The notes under the pieces were generated by a model that worked only from the letters and a program-made list of their open reading frames with translations, was not told the origin of the DNA and did no database searches. From Molanna angustata (lineage: Eukaryota > Arthropoda > Insecta > Trichoptera > Molannidae), in assembly GCA_963576475.1 (NCBI GenBank), contig OY754974.1, positions 10,746,904-10,810,903 of the forward strand: a stretch of DNA of 64,000 bases, read 5' to 3'. Each line of letters starts with the position of its first letter. Position 1 is the first letter of the stretch. This document shows, piece after piece, positions 50,660 to 62,700 of the stretch. A program made the translations under genes and the position numbers.

Positions 50660-52290
50660 ATATAGCAAATATACACTTAGACATAGCAAGAGTATCTAAA
50701 CACCTAAGTTCAATCGACTTAAAAGTCAGGGCAGTGATGATTTATCAGGCATATTCTTAAAGTATTGTGCCAGTTCCTTAACCATTCCGATTAATCATAT
50801 TTTTAAAAATTCACTATCCAACGGTATATTTCCTGATAGATGGAAACAGGCATTAGTTACTCCTATACCTAAGTGTGGGAACCTGAAAGATGTTTCAAAT
50901 TACCGACCAGTTTCCTAATTGCCCATTTTGAGTAAACTCTTGGAAAAGATCGTGAAGGATCAAATGTACTTTGCAGTCAAACTTCATTTAGATCCTAAAC
51001 AACGTGGTTTTGTCAGGGGACGTTCTACTAATACAAATTTAAATGTCTTTATAAACGAAATTCATGACAACCTTGATTACAAGAGACAAACTGTCGCAAT
51101 ATATACAGACTACTCAAAAGCCTTTGGTAAAGTGGACCATCTAATTCTGACTAATAACCTAAAACTTTTGGGTGTTCACGGTGATCTTCTTAGGTGGCTA
51201 AAATCATACCTTATTAATATAAGCCAAATAGTAGAGTATGATGGTCACCTATCGTCTGCAAAACAGATTCCATCGGGTGTTCCTCAAGGTTCCCATTTGG
51301 AGCCTCTCTTATTTAATATTTATGTACATGACATTGGATTATGCTTCAGGAACAGTAATTACATATTATACGCTGACGATATGAAAATCTAAGAAACTGT
51401 TATAGACATTACTGACTGTGAGGACTTACAACTTGACCTTGATAGACTAACTTTTTATTGTGTCTTGAATAAGCTGTTACAAAATGTAAAAAAATGTCAC
51501 TCCATTACATTCTCTAGAAAAAAGAGTACAATACAATAACAATCAATAGGGAGACGATTGATAAGAAATCAGACTGTAGAGACTTAGGCATACATCTGGA
51601 CAGTAAACTTTTATTTGACAAACACATTGACACAATTACACTGAAAGCTTATAAAATGTTGGATTTCATGATGACAGTATGCAAACCATTCACACAAGTG
51701 AAAACTATATAACACAATTCTTGTGTTATAGCTTACTTTATAACACAAGAATGTTGAAGTCAATTGAAGAATGCGTCAGTTATCTGGAATCCATAATTTA
51801 ATATTTATATTAACAGTATAGAACGAATGCAACAAATATTTTTTAAATTTATGAAGTATAAATAACAGACAAGATGAAGGACCACAGACTTATGTCATAA
51901 TAAACTTCAATATTGACTGTACAGACCTTCTGAAAATTATTAACTTCAACATACCAAACAGACGAACAAGACACACCTCAACGTTCTTTTTAGACAAAAA
52001 AAACACTAATGCCGCTCGGAATTCGCCATTGTACGGATGCCTTACCACGTATAATAATTTTGAAAAGACCAGGTCCGTGTACATATTCTGTATGTCGAGG
52101 ATCCTTTACAGGAGCCACGTTACACAGGAATGATTATATTGTTTTGTTACCAGCAGTGAGTACATGCAACATGTAATCAAAGGTAGGCTGATTAAGTTAC
52201 ATCATGTACTTATGTTGTTGTTCTTATTTATTATATTTGTTTTAAAATATTATTGTACGTTGCCCTTTTTTTCAAATAAATAAAAAAAAT
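50660..52290 (+). pseudogene. CR1/jockey-type LINE reverse transcriptase, decayed
   Basis: RT blocks in order: YCASSLTIPINHIFKN, WKQALVTPIPKCGN, YRPVS stop, KQRGFVRGRSTNTNLNVFIN, motif A AIYTDYSKAFGKVDH, motif B GVPQGSHLEPLLFNIYVHD and motif C LYADDMKI then a stop. Past 51392 the frame shifts repeatedly (CRDLGIHLDSKL, RMQQIFFKF). It ends in TTCAAATAAATAAAAAAAAT near 52290. Catalytic Asp residues are kept, but stops and frameshifts make it dead. Older than the two LINEs in takeout intron 1. Confidence 0.8.
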
Positions 52291-52299
52291 AATAATAAC

Positions 52300-52420
52300 A
52301 ATAATTGGTGAACGTTGCGCAAGCGCATAAATTGATCATGTAAACCAGACAATGACAGGTCGTAAGCCCTGTAGGTGCCTTGAGTTCCTGGTTCTCCTAT
52401 AATTCCCAACTTCGTCTTAT
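52300..52420 (+). repeat. Repeat family D, fragment
   Basis: AATTGGTGAACGTTGCGCAA, CATGTAAACCAGACAATGAC and CGTAAGCCCTGTAGGTGCCT match 24757-24820. Confidence 0.75.
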
Positions 52421-52424
52421 AAAA

Positions 52425-52890
52425 ATAATAATAATTGTTTTATTTACCAAAAACAATTTTATCTTTATCATTACTATGTAATTTTTCCTAGCGGACAATT
52501 GCAGTAGCATTATACATTATTAACTTGATTTATTTCAATTACATAATTATTTTTATAAAGTAAACAAAACATTATAATTCATTATGTTCCTAATATTGAA
52601 ATATATCTTAATAATCAAGGCGCCATGCTATATTAATTGATTATTATTTTATGTCGTACATCGTCTGACATTGAAAATAGGACAAGAGTTTAATAGACAG
52701 ATTAGACTATATATGTATTTAATAGACTATAGTCTATATTTAGAACGATCACCAGCTTCATAATTATTATTAAATAATTATTAGTCTGTTAGGTGTGATC
52801 CTATTCAGATATTTCAAGGGAGCTTTTGACCCGTCTTCTAAATTTTTCCAATATCTAGTGTTCAAAAATCTCCAAATTCCCATCAACCTG
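52425..52890. other. AT-rich interval, nothing recognised
   Basis: TTTAATAGACTATAGTCTAT (52719-52738) contains a short palindrome. No gene seen. Confidence 0.45.
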
Positions 52891-52894
52891 AAAC

Positions 52895-53265
52895 GAAAGG
52901 TATGTATATGAGACCTGCGTACTGCCAGTAGCTACTTATAGCTTGGTGACTATGAAAATGACTCTGAAAAGTGCTGAAAAACTAAGAGTCACCCAAAGAG
53001 CCATGTTAGGATTATGTCTGAGGGACAGGGTGCGAAACGACACCATCAGGGAAAGAACGAAAATGGTTGATGTCGTCCACCGCATTCTTACCCTGAAGTG
53101 GAGATGGGCGGGCCACGTGGCTAGATACCCCGAAGACAGATGGCCAAGGATAGTGTTGGCTTGGAGACCGAGAATGACAGTCAGAGGTGTTGGAAGATGA
53201 CCAATGAGATGGAGAGATGACATCAGCCGTCATGCTGGTGTCAATTGGTTGCTCTAAGTGTTCTC
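52895..53265 (+). pseudogene. RTE-like LINE C-terminal fragment
   Basis: LRVTQRAMLGLCLRDRVRND, ERTKMVDVVHRILTLKWRWA, GHVARYPEDRWPRIVLAWRP and RWRDDISRHAGVNW. One stop (GVGR stop) near 53200. It is the closest in-window reference for what the MITE-split copy at 5162/6211 looked like before insertion. Confidence 0.8.
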
Positions 53266-53299
53266 TGCATTATTATTACATTTGATATTTTGTGCATTA

Positions 53300-53690
53300 T
53301 AAACATGCATCAGACCCATAATGACCTACGGAGTTGAAGCAAGGGCAGACAACAAAACAGCTACTCAGTACAACAGAGATGAAAATGCTAAAACCTTTCA
53401 TGGGCAGAACTCTCAAAGACAGAGTTCCCAATAAGAAATCCGCAGAACCTGCAATGTAGAAGATATTGTAAGGTGGAGCAGGCAAAGAAGTCGATACTGG
53501 AGAGCTCATGTAGAGAGGATGAATCCAGAAAGGCTGTCAAAGATTGCAATGCGCGAGATTTCAGAGGGACGCCAACCACCGGGAAGACCATCAAAGAGAT
53601 TGAGGGAGAGCTGGACATCCTCGTCTCCTGTAGAAACAGATCATAGATCTACCAAAAGGAAAAGTACAAGAAGCATCATAAAAATGACTT
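53300..53690 (+). pseudogene. RTE-like LINE fragment of a different subfamily
   Basis: RPIMTYGVEARADNKTATQY, then after a frame break TCNVEDIVRWSRQRSRYWRA, HVERMNPERLSKIAM and PPGRPSKRLRESWTSS. This is the RPVMTYG.EaRaDT and GRPpKRW.esW type. At least one internal deletion and one stop. Confidence 0.8.
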
Positions 53691-53699
53691 TAGAATCTT

Positions 53700-54255
53700 T
53701 AATCAAAAATATTCATTTTCCTGGGTTGATCGAAGCTAGATCGTTGATTTTTTGCGTTTTATTTTGGTCATTGTATAATTTACGCAATGCCATGGAGATT
53801 TTTTAAGAAAAAAAAAGTTTCTATAATCCCTTTCACTATAGTATACTCCCCATCGGCAATCCTTAAAAATAACACACATTAATAATAGAATTGGTTGCAA
53901 GAAAAAAGTATCAAAACCTTTGTCCTTTGAGGTTAGGAATAAGTTTATTATGTATTCGCATTTGATCACTTTTTTCAAAGTAAATTATATTTCCCGACAT
54001 ATAGTTTACGTAGTTGTATTATTTATAACACTATTAGTTTTTTGATGTTGAAAATCTTCACGTATTTTTTAATGTCAAAAAGTTAGTTGTGATGTATCCT
54101 AGGGTTCCAATTTACACAATAGACCCGATAAAAAATACAAACCACACTCGTTCATTAGAAATTTTGATTCTAAATAAATCTTATTTAAAACAAAAACATT
54201 AAGAAAAATAATATTTATTGAGAAATAAGGTTAATAAGTTACTTTATTGGTATTG
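53700..54255. other. AT-rich interval, nothing recognised
   Basis: Only short chance ORFs. Confidence 0.45.
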
Positions 54256-54259
54256 CGTC

Positions 54260-54630
54260 ACCTATTTACAGCAGAGTTGCGCAACTACCTTCGCTGAGGA
54301 GAGTGAGCACTTAGTCATCTTCGGAATGATCTCAGGTAGCCCATCGATGAACTCTGCCGCAGGACGTAGAGACCAGCCGGGTTGCCGACGGGACACAACG
54401 TGGGACATCACTAAGACGACCACTGGCCAACTCAGCGAGAAGAGGGGAAAATAAGGTAACTGATTTTGCCTACCTTGATAGTACATTTATATGTATGTTT
54501 ATATATGGATGTTCATAATTGTATGTACCCCTTGGGGTCCGAGGTGCCCGCTTCTCCCCTGTTTACGGGCGGGGCGAAGCCCCGTGTGGGGAGGCGGTCG
54601 CATCCTCCGCCGGCCGAAATTTTTTAGACA
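54260..54630. other. GC-rich block of unknown origin
   Basis: Stands out sharply from its AT-rich flanks. Contains a perfect hairpin CGGGGCGAAGCCCCG (54571-54585). On the minus strand TATATAAAC lies near 54504 and AATAAA near 54247, so a long terminal repeat on that strand is one possibility. The overlapping ORFs on both strands have no motif I recognise. I saw no second copy in the window. Confidence 0.4.
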
Positions 54631-54724
54631 GTATGTTTGCAAAATACTGTCAATCAAATTTCGTATCTTATCAATCTGTCTTGAAAACAAAACCACGTTA
54701 ATTGTGCACATATGAATAATGCAA

Positions 54725-55765
54725 GATGTGATAAAACCTTATAATAATATTCACACACAGCTTGAGAAACACATTAGTTACACACAATTATATTTACGAT
54801 ACACTTTTATATCAATTCAAATAATAACATGACTAATGAAATATATAATTAGTTTTAAATCGAATACGCAGTAAGCAAACGCGCTTTGAAATTATCTCAG
54901 TTTGATTGCAGAGTTATGACAGAATAATTATGCTTAGTAATATGTCTTTTATGTAAAACATTTCGATAATCGTGTTTAGTAAAAACTCAAGAAAAAATAT
55001 ACTTACCTACTTTTGTTTGTGCATACCTTGATTCGAAGTTTTAGTAATTTTGTGACAGTAGATACCTAATTTATCACACATTCTGTGCCAAGTGAAACTC
55101 GTTTTAGGATTACGTAAATACTTATGAATAAGATGCATACATTGAATTTTTTCTACATAGTTTGCTTGGGTATGTATTAATTCACTGTTTATTTGTTTGA
55201 TACCATATTTTTTTTTATTTTATAGTAAATTCAGGTTATTGGGTATATTCGTACTATAGAAATTAATGACAATGACATAACAAAAATATTTTTTCAGCAA
55301 CACTAATGAAAAATAAGAATTGAATTTCGATTTATATTAAATAGCACAAGCCTTTATTCTTAGTTTTAGGGAATGTATATGAGGAAACATGAATCAGAAA
55401 AGGGTTGACGAAAAGGATAATTAAGATTTAGGGAATTTATGACACAACACGTTTTTATGAAAATGCATGCCAATGTCAAAGTGTCAAACAGCTAGTTTTA
55501 TAAATGAATTAGCTGATTTTATGAGTTAACCGTTCACCTAGCATGTTGAATGGTTGGGCTGTTGGAGTTTACAAACTCTCCTGTTAATAGTATGTAAGTA
55601 GCCTTGTCGAAACTAGTATCAGAATTAATCACTGCAAAAAAGGAAATAAAAAAAAAAATTTTTTGATGCAGAATCAAAATCAAATACGGATATTGCTTTC
55701 GTATTTATTTTCATTGAATTCTTTACAACATTTATGATTGATCTTATAAAAAAAGCATTGAAATT
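54725..55765. other. AT-rich interval, nothing recognised
   Basis: No frame, repeat copy or RNA gene recognised. It is the flank of the piggyBac element. Confidence 0.45.
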
Positions 55766-56119
55766 TGAGGTTAACCCTTAATTAGGCGCATGGGGTCATG
55801 ACAGTTTCAAATTGAAAAAAAATTATCTTAAAGTATTTGGAATGCGACAGAGCTCATTCTAGCTTCCTACCTCCCCACGAGGTATGCAAATTAATTGCAG
55901 TTGGAAAATCTACGCGTACGCACATGTCGCTGGTCTCTTACGTTACAATTTTTGGCGAAAGGTAAGTATTCATTTTTGTGTTTTTACGTATATCTATTTT
56001 TTTATTGTTACTAATGTTTGTGTATTATTGTAATACATATTTAATTTATGTATTCTTATCTTTATTTCTGTAATTTATTCCTTTTTTTGTTTTAAAACTT
56101 ATGAATTATTGCTGTATCG

Positions 56120-56620
56120 AATACTGATAATAGTAGCACACATATAAGGCAGATTTTCTTGAAAAAACTAGCTGAGGAACTAGTGGAAGATTACCAGAAA
56201 AGTCGCATTCAATAGCGTGCTGTCCCATCTTCAACAAAAAAGCGGCTCCGTGAGGTTCCCGATATACAGGAAGTTAAATTAAATTAAATTAAGTTAAATC
56301 AATTAAATTCGATTAAGTTCGATTCCCAAAAGAGGAGAAATTTATTTAAAATCATTTCTCACGCAAATATTGCTTCTCTGGGCTGGAAACAGTGTTTAGT
56401 TGGAAAAAATAGCCAGTCGGCAATAAACTCGCCACTTGCGCAGGGTGCAAGGAAGTGTTTATTATTATTATTAACTCCTGAGTGCGGTCGCTGTTCGTCA
56501 AGACAAAAAGTGCCAAATAAATGGCATAAGTGTGGTAAACTTGTTTGTCAGCAATACTTCAAGGCTTACTGCAATGGATGCAGAATAGATGAATCTGCTA
56601 ATGAATCTGAATAATATTTT
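56120..56620 (+). pseudogene. piggyBac transposase C-terminus, split by a SINE
   Basis: First part (56120-56287) reads IRQIFLKKLAEELVEDYQKS then RIQ, stop, and RLREVPDIQEV. Second part (56471-56614) reads LTPECGRCSSRQKVPNKWHK then CGKLVCQQYFKAYCNGCRID and a stop. The spaced cysteines (C.RCs......kC.klvC...f...C..C) are the C-terminal cysteine-rich domain of piggyBac transposases, which binds the element ends. The catalytic DDD region is deleted. Confidence 0.85.
56290..56470 (+). mobile_element. tRNA-derived SINE inserted in piggyBac transposase
   Basis: GTTCGATTCCC (B box end), GAGGAGAAATTTATTTAAAA, GGCTGGAAACAGTG, GGCAATAAACTCGCCACTTG and TTTATTATTATT. The A-box side is replaced by TTAAATTAAATTAAG. 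Same family as the copies at 18200 and 29025, opposite orientation. Confidence 0.8.
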
Positions 56621-56884
56621 CTTTTTAAGTTGATCTCGGCTCTACCAAAAATACATAGTTTTAAGAGGAATTAGAAGTTGTTTTGTGTTTTTAATTGTTT
56701 AAAGTCAAATTTATGTTTTTGTTTCTTTATCATGATTATAATAAAGCAATTAAATATTTTTGATAATACATACTTCGTTTTATTTATTTCTTCCACTCCA
56801 TTCTCATTTATTTCTTTGGGGTCAGTAGTGACCCCATGCGACTACTTGTGTGATTTTCTTCATGCGCCTAATTAAGGGTTAAAC

Positions 56885-57640
56885 GTACATAAATTAAAAT
56901 GACATGTGTGGTTTGTTTGGTGAAACTAAAAAAAAATATGTATAGTTATTTAGTCCTACGAGGACTTAATCAATATTATATTTAAGGTTAAAACCTACCC
57001 ATTGTTTTGATTGTAGATTCTAAACTAATGTATCAGAGCAGTGAAAAATTGCGGCATTTCCGGACCCAGTTCTTTAATGTTGAATTTTACTCTAAATGCC
57101 AAGTTGTGCTATAGAAGTAAACTTTTGAATATAAGAACGAATTATATTTTAAAATTTAAACTTCACATATTTTGTCGCTTGCACCGAAACATTTTTTCTT
57201 TCTCTTGTAAAAGATCCACGATCAGTCTCCATCGGTTCATTCCTGGGATACGGATGATAAACCCATCTCTTTGGTACCTAGTCTTCCAGGTAGACTTTGA
57301 ATAACAGGGATTTCATTTGCAACAACACGAGCGAGTCTATTTTCTGACCAAAATACGTATACCAAAAATATAAAAAGCCGTAAAATTACCAAGCATTTCG
57401 TTGAACTTGGAATGTCAAATAGAATGATACCACAATGGTACCCAAATTTCCACTGTCCATTTCATAATCCCAGGAACATTACATTGTTCTGCTATAAATT
57501 TCATGGGGATTAAAACAATAAAATACCTTCTGAATAATCTTCCTTTAATGTCCCAGCTTAAATTGATGTCATCCAAAGCACCTATATATCAACAAAAGGG
57601 TTATAAATTTGTCATCATAACAAATAGTCTTATTTTATTT
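56885..57640. other. Interval with possible minus-strand exon remnants
   Basis: On the minus strand, ALDDINLSWDIKGRLFR (57570-57525) lies between AG and GT and recalls the Y-I-G-LL segment of takeout exon 3. Further along, SENRLARVVANEIP (57342-57300) and FRVKFNIKELGPEMPQFF (57104-57050) look protein-like, but no continuous gene can be assembled. Kept as uncertain. Confidence 0.25.
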
Positions 57641-57644
57641 CGGT

Positions 57645-57780
57645 CATATTTATTTATTTAAGATTTGGTACCCGGTTAACATACAATATACATAAACATA
57701 ATATCAATTATGATAAATCAACCGTGAACATAAAAATCCCACAAGGCACAGCCTGTCTGTGGGTATACCAATTAATAAAT
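57645..57780 (-). mobile_element. LINE 3'-end remnant
   Basis: TTTATTTATTTAAGATTTGG on plus is the reverse of a (TAAA)n tail, followed by ACAAGGCACAGCCTGTCTGT in the presumed 3' UTR. No coding part found. Confidence 0.45.
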
Positions 57781-57904
57781 AGTCAAAATTATTTTGTTAA
57801 TAACATTTAGATATTTATAAAAAAGAAAATAAAGCATCGTGAAAGAAACAAGTACAAAAAAAATATAAAGAAGAACACCTAGATATAAAACATACATACA
57901 CATA

Positions 57905-58334
57905 ATATAACAACTGTCGATTTGTTCAAGAGAACTTTGTTCTCTTAAGATATGACAAAGTTTCAAGCCAGGATACGCGATATTTTTCACGGTTTTTCCA
58001 ACTTTGAAGCCAAAAAACACCAACTTAGAGACTTCGCAGCATATGCTCTATATATACAGATTTACTCAGAATTCGGAGTAGAGACACTAAATGTTTTACT
58101 GTATGTGTGTCTGTGTGTCCCCCCCCCTTACAAATTTTGATCCGCTAATTTTCTATAAAAAAAATATGAACATTATTGTAGTAGGTATGTACCTACATCT
58201 CAAACTTTTTTAACATTTTTTATAAAAATTGAATTTAGTGACGATATCGTGTCATACAATTTGTAAGGCAGTATAATTATGTACACTACACAATGTCTCA
58301 CTCAATAGTTTGATACCTACTTGTTTGTTCATAT
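57905..58334 (+). mobile_element. Repeat family A, copy cut by an LTR
   Basis: CAACTGTCGATTTGTTCAAG, CAACTTAGAGACTTCGCAGC and CTCACTCAATAGTTTGATAC. The match to other copies ends near 58334, where the solo LTR begins. Confidence 0.7.
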
Positions 58335-58704
58335 TGTGATTCTGATGGAGACACCGAGCAGTAGGTAGCCAAGTAAGCCAAGGAAACACCAGTGTTAGTT
58401 CTCGAAGAGCTGCTTTATTTTGAGTTATACGAAGTGCAGCGATTTGTTATAATTTTTCTTGATTTAAACGAAGAGACAGCAGAATCTTGATGTTGCTCCC
58501 AGTACGGAGAGTAAGAGCGAACTTGCCCTGTGAACTATGCCCTTCCGTATTTATAGGGATCACTGGATACTCCCCTTTTATCGATCAATACGCCCTTTTT
58601 CATTACTCTTTTGATATTCATTTTGATCTCACTGGCAGTCAAAAAATCGCATAGCTCTCTGGGTTATATCAATCTGTTAAGTTGATTCTGCTGTCTCTTC
58701 TACA
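58335..58704 (-). mobile_element. Solo LTR (370 bp)
   Basis: On the minus strand it begins TGTAGAAGAGACAGCAGAAT and ends CATCAGAATCACA, the TGT...ACA ends of an LTR. TATAAATA (58555-58548) is followed 130 nt later by AATAAA (58419-58414), the order expected for U3, R and U5. GAAGAGACAGCAGAATC and its reverse complement (58470-58486, 58684-58700) form a 17-bp inverted pair. No internal retroelement sequence is adjacent. A clear target duplication was not found. Confidence 0.6.
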
Positions 58705-58709
58705 TATAC

Positions 58710-59209
58710 ATACATGGTTATAAAAAATCTTATATACAAAATACAGGAAAGTAAATGGGTTCATAATCAATACACTAAAAAATTTAGACTACTTAAAAAT
58801 ATATAAAATATTAAATATAACTTTTATGAATTCAAATTAATGTTAGATTTATAGTGTAAGGCATTATCCAACATCCTACAAGGCCATTTCATTTTAAAAC
58901 TTTACACATTTTCAGATAAATACGATTTTTGTCACTATCAATGATTATGATTTTTGCTTATTTGAATGCTCAAATGAACTTCCTGGCCAGAACACGCGCT
59001 CTGATTGGTCGAGGCAAAAATGTACAAATATTTTTAAAGTCTTATATCTCCGTAATTATTCAACATATCAATGTCCGAGCCTCGAGTAAATGAATCATTT
59101 TTGAAGTAGAATCGATTAGATAAATAAAATAAATATGTTAAAAAATTGCCAAACATTTCATTATTTTTTATTCAAACATCGCGCGGTCGTACCACATGAA
59201 TAGGTATTT
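58710..59209. other. AT-rich interval left of the BEL element
   Basis: Nothing recognised. The last 5 bp before the LTR (TATTT) would be the target duplication if the other end could be seen. Confidence 0.45.
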
Positions 59210-59696
59210 TGTTAGCCCGTGCATACCTACGACCAACTGGTGATCGCGAAACCAAACTTCGTAAAAATTGGTAAAAATAATGAAATGCTTATATCTCAGT
59301 CAAATTTCAATCTATAAACGTCTGGTTTTCACTAAAATGAATATTTTTGTGTATTCTATTGATCTGTGAAATTATTTTCTAAATATAATTTTTATGTTAT
59401 TTTCAACTCTCTCGTTTCGGCTGGCGCGTAATTGTTTTACCAAACATATCGTGATTTTCATTTTTGCATTCAATATTTAACAATAATCCGTTACCAAAAT
59501 AATAAATATTTTATAGATAAAGTAGAAAATCAATAATTAATTATAATCATATAATCTAGTACGCGTGTGAAGAGTGTGGCTGATGGAGAGAGAGAGATGG
59601 CATGTCACGTATAAGCGCACTCATCCACCGAGCACGTGACATTTGATTCCCAACACTTGTCGAGACTTGTTCTCTATATGAACATTGGCGGCTACA
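59210..59696 (-). mobile_element. 3' LTR of the BEL/Pao element (487 bp, inferred ends)
   Basis: On the minus strand it starts TGTAGCCGCC directly after the polypurine tract and ends CGGGCTAACA. The TGT and ACA ends are inverted to each other (TGTAGC and GCTAACA). The start is well placed; the far end is chosen by this symmetry, since the 5' LTR is outside the window. Confidence 0.6.
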
Positions 59697-59709
59697 TTTC
59701 CGCCCCTCG
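59697..59709 (-). other. Polypurine tract of the BEL element
   Basis: The minus strand reads GAGGGGCGGAAA immediately before the LTR start TGTAGCC. It primes plus-strand DNA synthesis in reverse-transcribing elements. Confidence 0.7.
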
Positions 59710-59736
59710 TGAATACAATTCACTAAAAGAAGGCCG

Positions 59737-62700
59737 TCAATGTTGCGTTTTAACGTCCAATATTGCTATCTTTGTCACTGGCCTGCGATATGTTCCTGAT
59801 TTTGTTTTAATGTCTACTACTCTCACTTGATTATCTTTTCCTGGGTACACCGCCGTAATGATTCCTCTTGGCCATGTATTACGAGGAAACGAACTGTCGC
59901 ACAGAATTGCGATGTCACCTACTTGCACAGGTGGAAGTATATCGAACCATTTTGGTCTTTTCACTAATGTGGGCAAATATTCCTTGACCCATCTGGTCCA
60001 AAATTGATCAGCAAAGTATTGGGCGATTCGCCATTGCTTTTTTAAGCAAAGTTCATTGGCGTCAAATTCTCCAATAATAGGAGAGTCGTAATTATAACCC
60101 AGTAAAAAGTGATTAGGCGTCAGGCTTTCTGAATCTCGGCTATCAAGTGAAACGTGAGTGAGCGGTCTACTGTTTACTATGTTTTCTGCTTCCAGTAGTA
60201 AAGTATGCAATGTTTCCGGACGTGGTGCTTGATCTTTCATTATGACGTGTAAAGTCCTTTTTACGGATTTTATTAAACTTTCCCACGCACCGCCGTGATG
60301 AGGTGATCCTGGTGTTATGAATTTCCAATCAATTTTCCTTATACACATTTCATTTGACAACTTTTCAGTATCAATGGCTGCTATTGAGTTTCTCAATTCT
60401 TTGTCGCTTCCTCTAAGGTTAGTGCCATTATCACTATATATAACTGTGGGACAGGATCTCCTTGCTATGAATCGGCGAATACCTAGAATAGCAGAGTCGG
60501 TGCTCAAGGATTCTGCTATCTCAATGTGAATTGCTCGTGTCGATAAACATGTAAATAATATTCCATATCTTTTTTCTTTACGTCTTCCGATTGTTACGTT
60601 GATATGACCAAAGAAATCCATTCCTGTATAAGAAAATGGCCGAATATGATGTTGTAACCTCTCACTAGGTAAGCTAGCCATAATTGGTGCCTTTGGTATG
60701 GCTCTTACGTTTTTACATCGTTGACACATAAAATTGATCTTTTTTACTAGTTGCCGACCGTTAGTGATCCAATATTTTTGCCTGATACAATTGAGTACGT
60801 GCTCGACCCCCGCATGTCCAGATTTTTCGTGATAATATGCAGTTATTAAATGTGATAATCTATCTCTGTGGTCAAGAATAATAGGGAACATTGTACTTAA
60901 AGCAATGTCTTCAATTTCTGATATACGTCCTTGTAATCGTAGTATATTTCTGTGGTCTAAGGAAGCATTCAATTCTTTAATAATACTTTCTTTCTGCACT
61001 GGTTTTTTATTTCGAATGAGATCAATTTCTTTGTGAAAACTTCTTTTCTGTGAATCTTTTATTAAAATTTCTTCAGCATTACTCATGTCAGTTGCTGTCA
61101 GTGAGGCACTACTACCGTTATTTAATTTTCTACATTTTTTTATGAAATGTAATGCGTACGCCACTGCTCTCACCAAACGTAAGTACTTAGAGAATCGATA
61201 TAAGTCTATAAGACAAAATTCAATGCAACTAAATATAGCTGCGGGTTTAAGTTCCAGCAATTCGTCATTTATATTGACTTTTATTTCTTCTTTTTCTTTT
61301 GGCCAATTCTCATATGACATTTTTAGAAAGGAGGGTCCTGACAGCCATCTACCATTTGAAGACAAATTTATTTCACTTGACTCACGAGTGGCTTCGTCGG
61401 CGATATTTTCTTTCGATGGCAACCATCGCCAGCAATCAGTACCTACAAGTTCTTCGATTTCGCCCAATCGATGTGCTACAAATGGTTTAAAATTTCGTGA
61501 GTTTGATCTTAGCCAACACATGACAGTCTTTGAATCTGTCCAAAAATATGACGAATTGTATGTGACAGTGTGTTCATCTGTAATTGTTTTAGCTAACCTG
61601 CTTCCCAATAGAGCCGCTTGTAATTCCAATCTTGGTATTGATGTTGCCTTAATAGGCGAAACTCTAGTTTTGCTGGCGATAAAATATGTCGAAATATTTC
61701 CGTTTTGTTGTTGTACTCGACCGTATGCTACACAACACATTGCTTGTTCACTCGCGTCACAGAATATATGTAATTGTCGATCGCATATTTCGTTGCAATT
61801 AATATCATAATATCGAGGAACCTTCACTGAATAAATCGAGTGCAAATTTTCTAACCAGTTTAACCATTCAGTGAAATTTCTATCGTTTAATCTAGAATCC
61901 CAATCCACTCCCGATCTCCAAACATTCTGAAGCAATATTTTTGACTTGATTGTGAAGGGAGAAAGTATTCCTTGAGGATCGAAGACTGTCATGATTACTT
62001 TTAACATTTCTCTTTTCGTCGGTCTTTGTTCTCCCGACATTATAGCACTCGGTATTTTTTTAAAGCTTAAATCAAACGATAAGCTGTCTGTATTGGGATC
62101 CCATTGTAAGCCGAGTGTGCGTTGAATAGGTAGTTCGTTTCGTTCAAAATTAACTATTCCTTGCATTTGTTCCGAAACGGGAATATCCTTGAGAGCCTCT
62201 GGAGCATTACAAGCCCAACTTGTTATATTGAAACCACCCTGTCGGTGTATTTCTCTTACTTGATTTATTATTTTTCTAGCCTTTTCTACCGAACTAGTAC
62301 TATCCAAATAATCGTCCATGTAAAACTTCCTTTTTATTGCGTCAACCGCTTCGGGATATTGTGTTTCAAATCGTTCGGCATTCGTGTTCTTGACATATTG
62401 CGCGGAACATGGGGAAGATTTAGCGCCAAAAATCATTGACTGCATTGCATAAATAGCAGGTGGATTGCTACGGTCTTTGCCCCGCCACAAGAATAACTGA
62501 TAAGGTACATCGTTTTCACAAATCTTTATCTGAAGAAACATTTCTTGGATATCCGCTGTAAACGCAATCTTTTCTTCTCTAAATTTGAACAAGATTCCCA
62601 ACAAGGAATTATACAAATCGGGCCCTACTAAGAGTCTATCGTTCAGGGACGTACCTTTAGACGTTGCCGCCGCGTCAAATACTAATCTTAATTTTCCTGG

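Larger units (their letters stand above)
55775..56878 (+). mobile_element. Non-autonomous piggyBac element (1104 bp) with TTAA target duplication
   Basis: TTAA at 55771-55774 and 56879-56882. The ends are an 18-bp perfect inverted repeat: CCCTTAATTAGGCGCATG and CATGCGCCTAATTAAGGG. GGGGTCATGAC at left and GTCAGTAGTGACCCC at right form inner repeats. Only the last part of the transposase remains, and a SINE splits it, so the element is a deletion derivative. Confidence 0.92.

Noticed and set aside
50359..50689. Ser/Trp/Ile- and Tyr/Leu-rich ORFs on the minus strand
   Set aside because: Antisense frames of the 33-bp minisatellite.
61085..61810. 241-codon plus-strand ORF
   Set aside because: Antisense shadow of the BEL/Pao RNase H and integrase-linker region; no motif of its own.
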